This document shows, in pieces, positions 33,668-42,143 of a DNA stretch of 64,000 nt (positions within the stretch are counted from its first letter, which is position 1; each line of letters starts with the position of its first letter). Under the pieces are notes generated by a model. It searched no databases and was not told the origin of the DNA. It worked only from the letters and a program-made list of their open reading frames with translations. Where the stretch lies: assembly GCA_963811705.1 (NCBI GenBank), contig CAWESL010000007.1, positions 124,001 to 188,000 of the forward strand. Direction: 5' to 3'. Made by a program: the position numbers and the translations under genes. The DNA comes from DATJPR01 sp963811705. Its GTDB lineage: Bacteria; Bacteroidota; Ignavibacteria; UBA10030; UBA6906.

Positions 33668-33964
33668 CCTGTTCTCCTTTCAACGCAATCGCTGTAGTAG
33701 ATTCGCGACCTGAAGTAGGACTAAGTGGACCGTCAAGGTGGGCTCTACAACGGAGGATCCGGAACAGGGTCCAGCGCGGCGTGGTTGGAGGCTGATGAGG
33801 CTGTCGTGTTCACAACCGAGCAAATATAGCCTTGCTCACGAGCAATATCAACTGGAACGGACAGCTATCCTGGTGTAAGTTCTGACCCTCATAGAAATGC
33901 GGGGAAGGCTGGCCTGATTGAGAATGGAGGATTGAAAATCGAGGATAGAGAACGAAACGCACTG
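33668..33964. other. Intergenic region between the cargo gene and tRNA-His
   Basis: No gene is supported. It holds the promoter side of the interrupted cargo gene and, from 33875, a copy of the dispersed repeat that ends exactly at the tRNA. Confidence 0.6.
33875..33964. repeat. Dispersed repeat, copy D, abutting tRNA-His
   Basis: GTAAGTTCTGACCCTC ... GATTGAGAATGGAGGATTG ... GCACTG aligns over about 90 bases with copy C (29860-29948). On the tRNA strand it is the immediate 3' flank of tRNA-His. Confidence 0.7.
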
Positions 33965-34038
33965 TACCGACGATAGGATTCGAACCTATGACCCCTAGAT
34001 CCACAATCTAGTGCTCTAACCAACTGAGCTACGTCGGC
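33965..34038 (-). tRNA. tRNA-His (GUG)
   Basis: The minus strand folds as a 74-base tRNA. The acceptor is GCCGACG with CGTCGGT, the D arm carries GCTCAGTTGGTTAGAGC, the anticodon stem CTAGA/TCTAG encloses TTGTGGA with anticodon GTG, and the T arm is ATAGG-TTCGAAT-CCTAT. Position 72 is T, giving a G-U first pair. The base after it is A rather than the C73 usual for tRNA-His, and the base before G1 is T, so no G-1 is encoded. CCA is not encoded. Confidence 0.92.
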
Positions 34039-34204
34039 AGGTTACTGCAGGGAACAGAATCTCTGCGTGCTGAACCAAGTTACGATTTTTTCTCCGCAGG
34101 TTCAAGTTTGGCGGCGCTCATCCGCGTATTGCGACTCCCCTCCTGCTACTCCGAAGCGTTAGAGAAGCCAACGCGCTCCGGGCACCCCGGGATATAATCC
34201 GCTT

Positions 34205-34232
34205 CCGGGTTCTGCCGGCTTCGAAAACCCGG
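34205..34232 (-). terminator. Hairpin just behind the beta-lactamase-like gene
   Basis: CCGGGTT and AACCCGG form a 7-bp stem around a 14-base loop, three bases after the stop at 34235. No clear T tract follows, so its role as a terminator is uncertain. Confidence 0.35.
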
Positions 34233-34234
34233 CA

Positions 34235-35182
34235 TCACTCGTGCGTCCGCAATTGACGGCTCTTCATCAAGTCATAAATCCGCTTCGACAATTCCTTCAT
34301 CTTCGGCCCGGCGACGGACTCCTCAAGTGGCACGAAGCACGACAGAACGTACCGCACCGTCCCGTCGTCAACGATGCCGACATCGTTCGTCCAATACATG
34401 AACCATCCTGTTTTGTGATAGAACACCGCTCCTCGCGGCAAACCGGCAGCGCATTTCGTCGTGTCCATCTGCCTCGCAAGAAGGGCTTTCATTTCCTGAC
34501 TTACCCAGGGGTTCACCAACCTGTTCGTGGAGACCCTCTCCATGAAATCCGCCGCGTGCAATGCGCAGGTTTCCGTCCCGCGAATCGCTGCGTAGCCGGA
34601 ATCCTCGAATTGACGCTTCAGAAACTTCCGGGTCACTTCGCTCCCCTGCCAGTGGTATCGCGCGATGAACGCATTGATGTTCTCTCTCCGGGCAATGTCG
34701 ATCAGGCAATTCGCGGCACTGTTGTCGCTCCGCGTGATCATGAGGTCGAGCAGATAGTTGATGTTAACCGTATCACCGTCACGCAGCAAGGGACGCGGAT
34801 CGTAGTCGAGTTCTCTCGACTTGTCGACGTCATTCGGGGAATGAACGACATACGGCGCCCAAAGGGAGAGCCGGCCGTCGGAGACCTGATCGAGGACCTC
34901 CGCCGCGACATACATCTTGTAGACGGATGCCGGGTAGATGAAATTGTCAAAATGCACTCCCCCCAACAGGGGCGGGTTCGAATTCAGATCGATGACCGCG
35001 AGTGAAATCTGTTCGATCCCGTCCTCACCGACGTCAAAGTTCCCGTCCAGACCGAGATCGGCGACCATACCATGAAGACGGTTGCTCAGAGTCGTATCGA
35101 GCGATAAATCCGGTGGCACGACCACCGTTTGGCCGGTTGCGAGAAGCGGCATCAAAAACCAGAACAGCGCAATTCGTCCCAT
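34235..35182 (-). CDS. Secreted class A beta-lactamase-like serine hydrolase
   Basis: A 315-residue exported protein of the class A beta-lactamase/PBP-like fold. The signal peptide is IALFWFLMPLLATGQ. All three active-site elements are present: S-x-x-K as SVYK near residue 85, SDN near 150 and KTG near 255 (YHKTGW). The Glu166 region of true class A lactamases is not clearly seen, so activity on beta-lactams is uncertain. It might be a DD-peptidase or another hydrolase. The ATG at 35182 follows GAAGGAATGACC; a longer in-frame start adds 13 residues before the signal. Monocistronic, divergent from the LptF/LptG pair. Confidence 0.85.
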   Translation of the reverse strand: MGRIALFWFLMPLLATGQTVVVPPDLSLDTTLSNRLHGMVADLGLDGNFDVGEDGIEQISLAVIDLNSNPPLLGGVHFDNFIYPASVYKMYVAAEVLDQVSDGRLSLWAPYVVHSPNDVDKSRELDYDPRPLLRDGDTVNINYLLDLMITRSDNSAANCLIDIARRENINAFIARYHWQGSEVTRKFLKRQFEDSGYAAIRGTETCALHAADFMERVSTNRLVNPWVSQEMKALLARQMDTTKCAAGLPRGAVFYHKTGWFMYWTNDVGIVDDGTVRYVLSCFVPLEESVAGPKMKELSKRIYDLMKSRQLRTHE

Positions 35183-35360
35183 ATGGTCATTCCTTCGATT
35201 TGCAGGAAGCTTTCCCGGCAAGCCGCCTGCCGGGCTGATCCAATCAGCCCAGCGGCATAATAGAAATTACACATCTCCGAACCTCAACGCCAGTGCTTCA
35301 GACATTCCGGCCCGTCATCCATCGACTATCGACTATTGAATCTTAGTCGTATATTACAGG

Positions 35361-36782
35361 ATGACTCTCGCCCCCCTGCGACAACCCTGGATGCTCTGGC
35401 GCCACATCCTTCGCGCCCACGCAGGACCGTTTTTCTTCTCCCTGTTCACCCTGATGTTCCTTTTTCTCCTCCAGTTTGTCATGAAATTCGTGGATCAGCT
35501 GGTGGGGAAAGGGCTGAGTGCCTGGGTCATTATCGAGCTGATCGCATTGAACCTCGCGTGGATGCTCGTCCTCGCCGTCCCCATGTCTGTCCTTGTCGCC
35601 ACATTGATGGCCTTCGGCGATATGTCGTCGAAAAACGAAATCACGGCCATGAAGGCGACCGGCATGAGCCTCTATGTCATGCTTGCGCCGGTGTTTCTTG
35701 CCGGTCTTGTCGTCGGCGGCGCTCTGGTCTACTTCAACAATCATGTCCTGCCGGACGCCAACCACCAGCTGAAGATGCTCACCGTCGATATCCGGCGGAA
35801 GAAACCCACCCTCACGCTGGTAAACGGCGTGTTCTCCCAGGACATCCAGGGGTACAGCATTCTCGTCCGCAAGACCGTCCCGAATACGAACGATCTTGTC
35901 GGCGTGACGCTCTACGACTATACCAACCCCACCACCAACGTCACGATCACGGCCGAACGCGGCACCATCTCGTTCTCGCCCGATTTTCGAAAACTCATCA
36001 TGGATCTCTACGATGGCGAGATTCATGAGGTCGACCTACAGAATCCCGAGGTCTACCGCCGCATCCGCTTCGAAAAGCACAGGATTGCAATGGACGTGGA
36101 AGGATTTGATTTTTCCCGATCGTCCGAAAGCGCCTTCTCCCGGGGGGATCGCGAACTGAGCGCCCAGGCGATGATCGTCATCGCGGACAGTCTCGTGGCC
36201 GACAAAGCCGCGATCGAAGGGGAATTCCGCACTGCAATGCTGAACACGGTGAACCTCCGACTCCGCGGCCTGCTTGATTCGCTGCCTGCGCGTTCGTTCA
36301 GGCCTGATCTTTCTCCGCAGGTCCCCATGCTCCCTCTTCCCGCATCGCAACAGACTGAGGCGTCGGTTGCGACGTATCTATTCCGTCTCGAGAATATCGA
36401 GCGCCAGATCGATTCGTACTACGTCGAAATCCACAAGAAATACTCGATCCCCACGGCCTGCGTCGTCTTCGTGCTGGTCGGGGTTCCGCTCGGCATTATG
36501 GCACGCCGCGGCGGCTTCGGGATCGCCGCGACCCTCAGTCTCGGGTTCTTCGTCCTGTATTGGGCGTGCCTCATCGGCGGAGAAAAGCTCGCCGACCGGG
36601 ACATCGTCCAGCCCGCGGTCGGGATGTGGATCGCCAACGTGCTGATCGGGATTTTCGGGATTCTCCTCTGTCTGAAGATCGGGCGCGAGTCGGTCCTGAT
36701 CAACTGGGACCACTTCCAACGCTGGATCCCCCGACGGTGGCGATCGAGACTTCAGGATGAACCGCTTCCGGACGACCAGTGA
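35361..36782 (+). CDS. LptF/LptG-family permease, first gene of the pair
   Basis: A 473-residue YjgP/YjgQ-type permease. It belongs to the inner-membrane LptB2FG machine that pulls lipopolysaccharide from the membrane and pushes it to the periplasmic bridge. Three helices at the N-terminus (FFSLFTLMFLFLLQFVMKFV, then WVIIELIALNLAWMLVLAVP and VMLAPVFLAGLVVGGALVYF) and three at the C-terminus enclose a periplasmic beta-jellyroll domain. The characteristic SSKNEITAMKATGMSLY coupling-helix region is near residue 90. Its stop overlaps the GTG of the second permease, so the two are translated together. The pair cannot be split into F and G by eye. Confidence 0.9.
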   Translation: MTLAPLRQPWMLWRHILRAHAGPFFFSLFTLMFLFLLQFVMKFVDQLVGKGLSAWVIIELIALNLAWMLVLAVPMSVLVATLMAFGDMSSKNEITAMKATGMSLYVMLAPVFLAGLVVGGALVYFNNHVLPDANHQLKMLTVDIRRKKPTLTLVNGVFSQDIQGYSILVRKTVPNTNDLVGVTLYDYTNPTTNVTITAERGTISFSPDFRKLIMDLYDGEIHEVDLQNPEVYRRIRFEKHRIAMDVEGFDFSRSSESAFSRGDRELSAQAMIVIADSLVADKAAIEGEFRTAMLNTVNLRLRGLLDSLPARSFRPDLSPQVPMLPLPASQQTEASVATYLFRLENIERQIDSYYVEIHKKYSIPTACVVFVLVGVPLGIMARRGGFGIAATLSLGFFVLYWACLIGGEKLADRDIVQPAVGMWIANVLIGIFGILLCLKIGRESVLINWDHFQRWIPRRWRSRLQDEPLPDDQ

Positions 36783-37864
36783 AGCTCATCGATCGATACA
36801 TCATCCGGCAATTCCTGACGACCACCCTGTTCTCTCTCGGGGCCGTCCTCCTCGTGTTCATCATCATCGACGCGATGGAGAAGCTCGACGATTTCCTGGA
36901 CAAGCAGGCGGATCTCGGGATCATCCTCAAATACTATGTCTTCTTCGTTCCGGAGATCATCAAACTTATCACGCCGGTTGCGCTGCTGCTTGGCAGTCTC
37001 TTCGTGACTGCGCGGATGTCAACGCAAGGCGAGCTGACCGCATTCCGGGCCAGCGGGACAAGCCTGTACCGGTTCATGCTTCCGTACGTGACCGTGGCCT
37101 TTATCGTCAGTGGAATGCTGGTCTATTTCAACGGCTGGATCGTTCCGCTTGCAAACTCGAAGAAGTTCGCCATCGAACGGACCTACCTGCACAAGGATGT
37201 CATCAACGCGTCCGGCGCGAATATCTACGTTCAGGATTCGCCGACACGCATTCTGTCGATCGGGTTCTTCGACGATTCGCGCAACGTGGCAAGCCGTGTC
37301 TCCATTCAGGAATTCGACGCGGCCGACCCGACAAAAATGGTGGAGCGCACGGATGCCGTGAGCATGGCCTGGGACTCCAGCGGACACCGGTGGGTGCTTT
37401 CCAATGTCACCCGGCGGATGTTCTCCGGCGACAAGGAAACGCTTGAACGATTTTCTCTTCTCCCGGCAGGCCCCCTGCACTTCAGTCCCGACGATCTCAG
37501 GAAGAAGCAGGAAAAACCCGATGAGATGAGTTACGGTTCATTGAAGCAGTTCATTGAAAACCAACGGAGAGCGGGGCAGGATGTTTCGCAGTGGTTGGTG
37601 GACTTCTATGGGAAGATTTCGTATCCGTTCGCAGCGGTGATTGTCGTGCTCTTCGGAGTCCCATTTGCTTCCGTTCGGCGCAGGGGAGGGACGGGCGTAC
37701 AACTGGGGATCAGTCTGCTGATCTGCTTTATTTACCTTATCGTGATGAAGGTATCGCAGGTCTTTGGATACAATGGCGACGTCAATCCGCTCCTCACGGC
37801 ATGGGCCGCCAATTTCGTATTCCTCGCCGGAGCATTTGTGGTGATCGTGCAGGTGCGGAAGTAG
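36779..37864 (+). CDS. LptF/LptG-family permease, second gene of the pair
   Basis: A 361-residue partner permease of the LPS exporter. It begins KLIDRYIIRQFLTTTLFSLG, typical of this family, and has the coupling region MSTQGELTAFRASGTSLYRFM near residue 85-105. A periplasmic domain and three C-terminal helices (FAAVIVVLFGVPFASVRRRG, then LLICFIYLIVMKVSQVFGYN and FVFLAGAFVVIVQV) follow. The start is a GTG inside the stop region of the upstream gene (GTGA, 4-bp overlap). It ends 24 bases before the stop of a convergent gene, without an obvious terminator. Confidence 0.9.
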   Translation: MKLIDRYIIRQFLTTTLFSLGAVLLVFIIIDAMEKLDDFLDKQADLGIILKYYVFFVPEIIKLITPVALLLGSLFVTARMSTQGELTAFRASGTSLYRFMLPYVTVAFIVSGMLVYFNGWIVPLANSKKFAIERTYLHKDVINASGANIYVQDSPTRILSIGFFDDSRNVASRVSIQEFDAADPTKMVERTDAVSMAWDSSGHRWVLSNVTRRMFSGDKETLERFSLLPAGPLHFSPDDLRKKQEKPDEMSYGSLKQFIENQRRAGQDVSQWLVDFYGKISYPFAAVIVVLFGVPFASVRRRGGTGVQLGISLLICFIYLIVMKVSQVFGYNGDVNPLLTAWAANFVFLAGAFVVIVQVRK

Positions 37865-37888
37865 CTTCCCCGATTGTTCGAACACCGC

Positions 37889-38810
37889 TCAAAAGTCGAA
37901 ACTCAACTGCAGGACCGGCACGCTCGAATACCCCGCCCCATCCGGGATGTTCCGAAACCCGACCGAAGCATGCGCCTTGTTGAACCATGAAGCGCTCAAC
38001 GCGGCGTCCAGGGCGCTCAGGACGTGGTTGACCACAGCGATGGTCACAAACGTGGTCGCCCGGCCGTAATAGGTGTTTGCTTTCGCCCGCTCCCCACCGT
38101 AATAGAGAAACCGCGCAGTGAGGTTCGCCTTCTGACTCTGATAATCCGATGGGAGAGCCGGATTGGCATCGTCCCATCCCATATTGAACTGCTCGTACTT
38201 CCCGATCATTTCGTAATACTGTTGATCGCCGTGTACCGCAAGATTATGGGAGTAATATCCCCCGATCGCTGATTCCATCCTGTTGACGGTTCCCCAATTG
38301 ACACCGACCCAGGGGTCCTGGGTATTGGGAGTTCCCGTCCAGAATTGATTCTCGGTAAAGGGTTGGCCGGTCGTCGGATCGACCGGTTTGAAGTTCGCCA
38401 GGGCGCGCTGGACATAGCGCACCACACTCCAATGGGAGTCGGCAAAATCCTGGAAGCTGTTGGTTTGACGATTCCCCTGGTTGTCCCAGTAGTAGGCAAG
38501 CACCCACATCACCGCTTCCACCGCAAAGAACCCCGCGGACTTCCAATAACTCTCCGTGTAGAATTCTCCGGCACCCGGAAGCACCAGGGAGAGACCGCCT
38601 GCAAGCCAGGGAGATTTCCGTGAGGCAAGACATGGTGCCTTCCGGTCCGTCCTGCAAAGCCCGCGGAACAGGAGAAAGATCGCGCATCCCGAACAAGTCG
38701 AGAGCGATGTTCCCGGTAACCGGAAGGTTCGAAGAATCCCGGGGGGTCTCAGCCGCCCTGATCAGCGGAGCGATGAGTACCAGGCAGAAGAAGAAACTTG
38801 TCGTTTTCAT
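37889..38810 (-). pseudogene. Membrane/secreted protein gene with an apparent frameshift
   Basis: Two frames together make one protein. The first, from ATG 38810, gives a signal peptide (SFFFCLVLIAPLIRAAE) and a plausible mature start (DSSNLPVTGNIALDLFGMRD). The second gives KSPWLAGGLSLVLPGAGEFY, then YWKSAGFFAVEAVMWVLAYYW, and continues to the stop at 37889 with a beta-rich end (VPVLQLSFDF). The switch must lie between about 38605 and 38680. The SPWLAG ... LPGAGEFY part resembles DUF5683-like proteins of the FCB group. This is either a true pseudogene or a sequencing error; the second frame alone is about 231 residues from GTG 38584. Confidence 0.65.
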
Positions 38811-38864
38811 GGGTATGTATTCCTTACCATCGGCCCAAAACCGGCTGCCCGGTCGTGCGACCCC

Positions 38865-41800
38865 TTAATCGAGATCGAATCCGAACAGCACTCCGAAGTA
38901 AAACCTCCATTCCTTGCCGTACGTCACCGTCGCGTTTTGCGTCTTGATGAACCTTGAGAACCGGTCAAAACCATACGACGCGTTGAAAAAGATGGAGGTG
39001 GGGTATGAGTAGAAGGAAAACGCCTGAAGCCGCAATTCTGCGCCGGCATCTTTTTTGAAATCGCGCAGGCGCTGGCCGGTTTCCGTCCAGGCATTGCCGA
39101 AGTCGCCGTAGACCGAGGCGTACAATTTGTCAAAATAGATCTGGCCAATCCTGAGGTCAATGTCGGAGATCAGCGGGAAGCGGTACGTCAAACCCACCGA
39201 CGCCAGCGAGTTTCCGCTGAGGGCGTAGAACGTGTAGCCTTTCATCCCGATCAGCCCGCCGGCATAGAAGTCGAAGAACTCATCAACGGGCGGACCGAAG
39301 ATCGAACCGCCGCGCAACCAGAGGGTGAGCGTGTGACCCGTGAACAGAAACGGAAAATACTCGTGCCAGTTCAGCTCGGCGCGGAGGAAGTCGATCTTGT
39401 CATACCGCGGCTGCAGACCGGTTGGCCCAAGATCATACACCCTGTATCCGGCGGAATCGGTAGACCCGAATTTGTTCAACTCGCCGCTGATGCGCAAATT
39501 GATCTTCCTCCCGATCGGGTTGATATCCGAAGTGCTGGAAGGGACGATCGCGTTGAGATTATACGTCAGCGTCAGCGTATTCGCAATGAGGTAGAGATCG
39601 CTGGAAGCAGGGACAAGCTCGCCCGTGAGCTCATTCGTGAAGCTTCCCAGCGCCGAGCTGTATCTGCTGTGGGCGTAGCGCAACTCCACGGTCCCAAATT
39701 GCGAGATGAACGGCTGGTTCAGCGCCGCGTCGAACTCGAACAGATTGTATGTCACCCCAACCGGAAACGGCGGCCTGTCGGGGAGAGAGACATGCGTATC
39801 GGTCTTTCGCGTGACATTGTACAGCTCGAGCGAACCGACCGGTTCGAGGCCGATATCGTAGAGCAGCGGAAATCGCCCGCGATAGAAGAACTGCAGGAAC
39901 AGATCGGCCTCGAGCTTTCGGTTCACCGCCGCGCCCGCGAAGAAACCGGTCTTGTCCAGCATGTCATTCGAGAACAGGTACAGGCCGGGTTTGAAGACGT
40001 CCAGACCGTTGCTGGAGATATTGTAATTGTCGATGCGGAGAAACGGAACAACCGTCAGACTCGTGAACATCGGCTTGTAGGGGCGCGAGTCGAGCGGCGC
40101 AAGCTTGGTATCGTCGTAATTCCGGAGCGACGGCCAGTCGAACTGTTTCGTATCCGTTGGGGTTTTCGGCGCATAGGCCAGGATCCCTGTCGTTGGGGCC
40201 GGTGACGCATCCGGAGATGTTGGCGGCAGGTAGTCGCTGCTGTCCGCGTGTTCAACCGGAGACGGTGACGCGAGCCGGACGATTTTGAACCCGCCCGATG
40301 TGTACGAGGTGTAGACGATGGACCCTGAGTCATTGACCGTGGGGAAGAAGGCGCCCCCGAGCACGTTCGTCCACTGCGTCGTCGCACGGCTCGCGATGTC
40401 ATACGAGTAGATGTTGAAAATTCCCGTCACGTCGGAGCTGTAATAAATGCGTAACCCGTCATGGGAAAACGTCACGCACCGCGTGTCTTCCGGCCCGGTG
40501 ATGAGAAACGAGAGATCGCTCCCGTCGGGTTTGACCCACGCAATGTCGCGACCGTCCTTCATGGAATAGTCGAATACGATCCGATCGCCCCGCGGGCTCC
40601 ACTTTGGTCCGTACACCTGTTCGCCTTCCGCGTACGGCGTTGCGACATGATACTGTGATCCGTCCGCGTCCATCACGGCAAGATTTGTCGTCCCATCGGC
40701 GTCGACGACGCAGGCGATCCGGGAGCCGTCCGGCGACACCGTAGGACTGTACGCACGTTTGCCATGCGTCAGCCGCGTCTCTTCCTTCGTTGCCAAATCG
40801 TACCGGTAGAGGTCGAACTGGTATGACCAGTGCGGATGATCTCTCGTTGCCTTGCCGTAGTAGAGCGTTTTCCCGTCAGGAGCCCATGCAGGCGCGGTGC
40901 GGACCCCGGGCATGATCAGCGAATCCACGCCCGTGGCAAAATCATAAATGTACAGAGAGGAGGTCATGAAATAGTCGCCTCCCTTTGTGCTGACATACGC
41001 GAGCCTCTTCCCGTCAGGCGAATACGCAGGATACATGTTTGCAAAGCCGGTCCCTGCGGCGTACACGCAACAGGGATCCTGATGCGCGCCGTCCGGAAGT
41101 CCCCGGGGCTGAAGGATGGTCTCGGTACGAATCCGCTCCCCCGGGCCGACAACGGATGCGTCCTCTTTGAGAAACGGGACCCCCTCATGCAGATTCTTCC
41201 TGATCGGGGCAACCCGCGCTGTGTAGTCGCGGACCATGTCACGGCGCCAGTCTGCATACACCTCCGCGCCAGGCTTCCCGACAGCCCGTTCGATCGCCGC
41301 GTCGATCGTGACGACCGGCAGCGAGCTGAGATTGCGGGAGATTTCCCGGAGCTTGTCCTCACCATACGTCCGCGCGATATAGCCCACGAAGGCAAAGCCC
41401 GCGTTATAGGCGGATTCGTTCCCCAGGCTCGTTTTCCCGAAGACGCCCATCTGCTCCCATGTCAGCATATTGCTGTCGAGTGCATATGAGCGGAGGATCA
41501 TGTCCCTGTGGGTGTCCCAGAAATCGTAGCGCAGATCGGTCCGATTGTACTGCGCGATGCCTTCCGCGAACCATGCGGGGACCACGAACCCCGAAAGCGG
41601 ATAGGACGCGATGACATTGGGATACCCGTACAGGACATCAGGTCGGCGCTCCGCTTCGTACCCAAGCCACTGAAGATAGATCGCCGGGACTCTGCGGCCG
41701 AATTTCATCGATGTTTGAATCTGAACGATGTGCGTGAACTCGTGCGTCACGACATTCCGGAGCCAGTCATGCGTTCCCCGCAGCTCGAAATCCATGCTGG

Positions 41801-42143
41801 GCGCGAAGATTTCGATCTTGTTGTCAAAGAAGTACGCGCCGCCGTTCGAGATATCATCATAATCGCGCACCACAAACGTCACTTTCCCGTCCGGCTTGTG
41901 GTGATACAGCGAAGTCACGGGTTCGTACACGTCCTCGGCGACTTTTGCAATGACTCGCGCCGTGCGCTCCGCCCCATCATGGTAGAGCACGTAAAAGTGT
42001 TCGGTCTCAATGGTCTTCCAGTTGAGTTCGGGATGGTAGAACTCATCCTGCGCGACGCCTGACGACGGAGAAAGAAGGAGGAGACCATTCACCAGGAGAC
42101 CGAGGAACGCGACGTTCCTGACAGCAGCTTGAAGAGTCTTCAC
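38865..42143 (-). CDS. Peptidase MA-like, TolB-propeller and outer-membrane barrel protein
   Basis: A 1092-residue exported protein with three parts. After a signal peptide (residues about 10-30) comes a gluzincin-like domain (WKTIETEHFYVLYHDGAERT) with VTHEFTHIVQIQ near residues 131-141, the zinc motif, and AWFAEGIAQYNR downstream. From about 350 to 620 there are TolB/WD40-like repeats (AYSPDGKRLAYVSTKGGDY, WAPDGKTLYYGKA). The last 400 residues look like a membrane beta-barrel of the BamA/Omp85 surface-antigen type (RIDNYNISSNGLDV, VGLTYRFPLI, final FYFGVLFGFDLD). It may be a surface peptidase or assembly factor (inference). Its GTG start overlaps the upstream stop by one base (TAGTG). Confidence 0.75.
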   Translation of the reverse strand: MKTLQAAVRNVAFLGLLVNGLLLLSPSSGVAQDEFYHPELNWKTIETEHFYVLYHDGAERTARVIAKVAEDVYEPVTSLYHHKPDGKVTFVVRDYDDISNGGAYFFDNKIEIFAPSMDFELRGTHDWLRNVVTHEFTHIVQIQTSMKFGRRVPAIYLQWLGYEAERRPDVLYGYPNVIASYPLSGFVVPAWFAEGIAQYNRTDLRYDFWDTHRDMILRSYALDSNMLTWEQMGVFGKTSLGNESAYNAGFAFVGYIARTYGEDKLREISRNLSSLPVVTIDAAIERAVGKPGAEVYADWRRDMVRDYTARVAPIRKNLHEGVPFLKEDASVVGPGERIRTETILQPRGLPDGAHQDPCCVYAAGTGFANMYPAYSPDGKRLAYVSTKGGDYFMTSSLYIYDFATGVDSLIMPGVRTAPAWAPDGKTLYYGKATRDHPHWSYQFDLYRYDLATKEETRLTHGKRAYSPTVSPDGSRIACVVDADGTTNLAVMDADGSQYHVATPYAEGEQVYGPKWSPRGDRIVFDYSMKDGRDIAWVKPDGSDLSFLITGPEDTRCVTFSHDGLRIYYSSDVTGIFNIYSYDIASRATTQWTNVLGGAFFPTVNDSGSIVYTSYTSGGFKIVRLASPSPVEHADSSDYLPPTSPDASPAPTTGILAYAPKTPTDTKQFDWPSLRNYDDTKLAPLDSRPYKPMFTSLTVVPFLRIDNYNISSNGLDVFKPGLYLFSNDMLDKTGFFAGAAVNRKLEADLFLQFFYRGRFPLLYDIGLEPVGSLELYNVTRKTDTHVSLPDRPPFPVGVTYNLFEFDAALNQPFISQFGTVELRYAHSRYSSALGSFTNELTGELVPASSDLYLIANTLTLTYNLNAIVPSSTSDINPIGRKINLRISGELNKFGSTDSAGYRVYDLGPTGLQPRYDKIDFLRAELNWHEYFPFLFTGHTLTLWLRGGSIFGPPVDEFFDFYAGGLIGMKGYTFYALSGNSLASVGLTYRFPLISDIDLRIGQIYFDKLYASVYGDFGNAWTETGQRLRDFKKDAGAELRLQAFSFYSYPTSIFFNASYGFDRFSRFIKTQNATVTYGKEWRFYFGVLFGFDLD

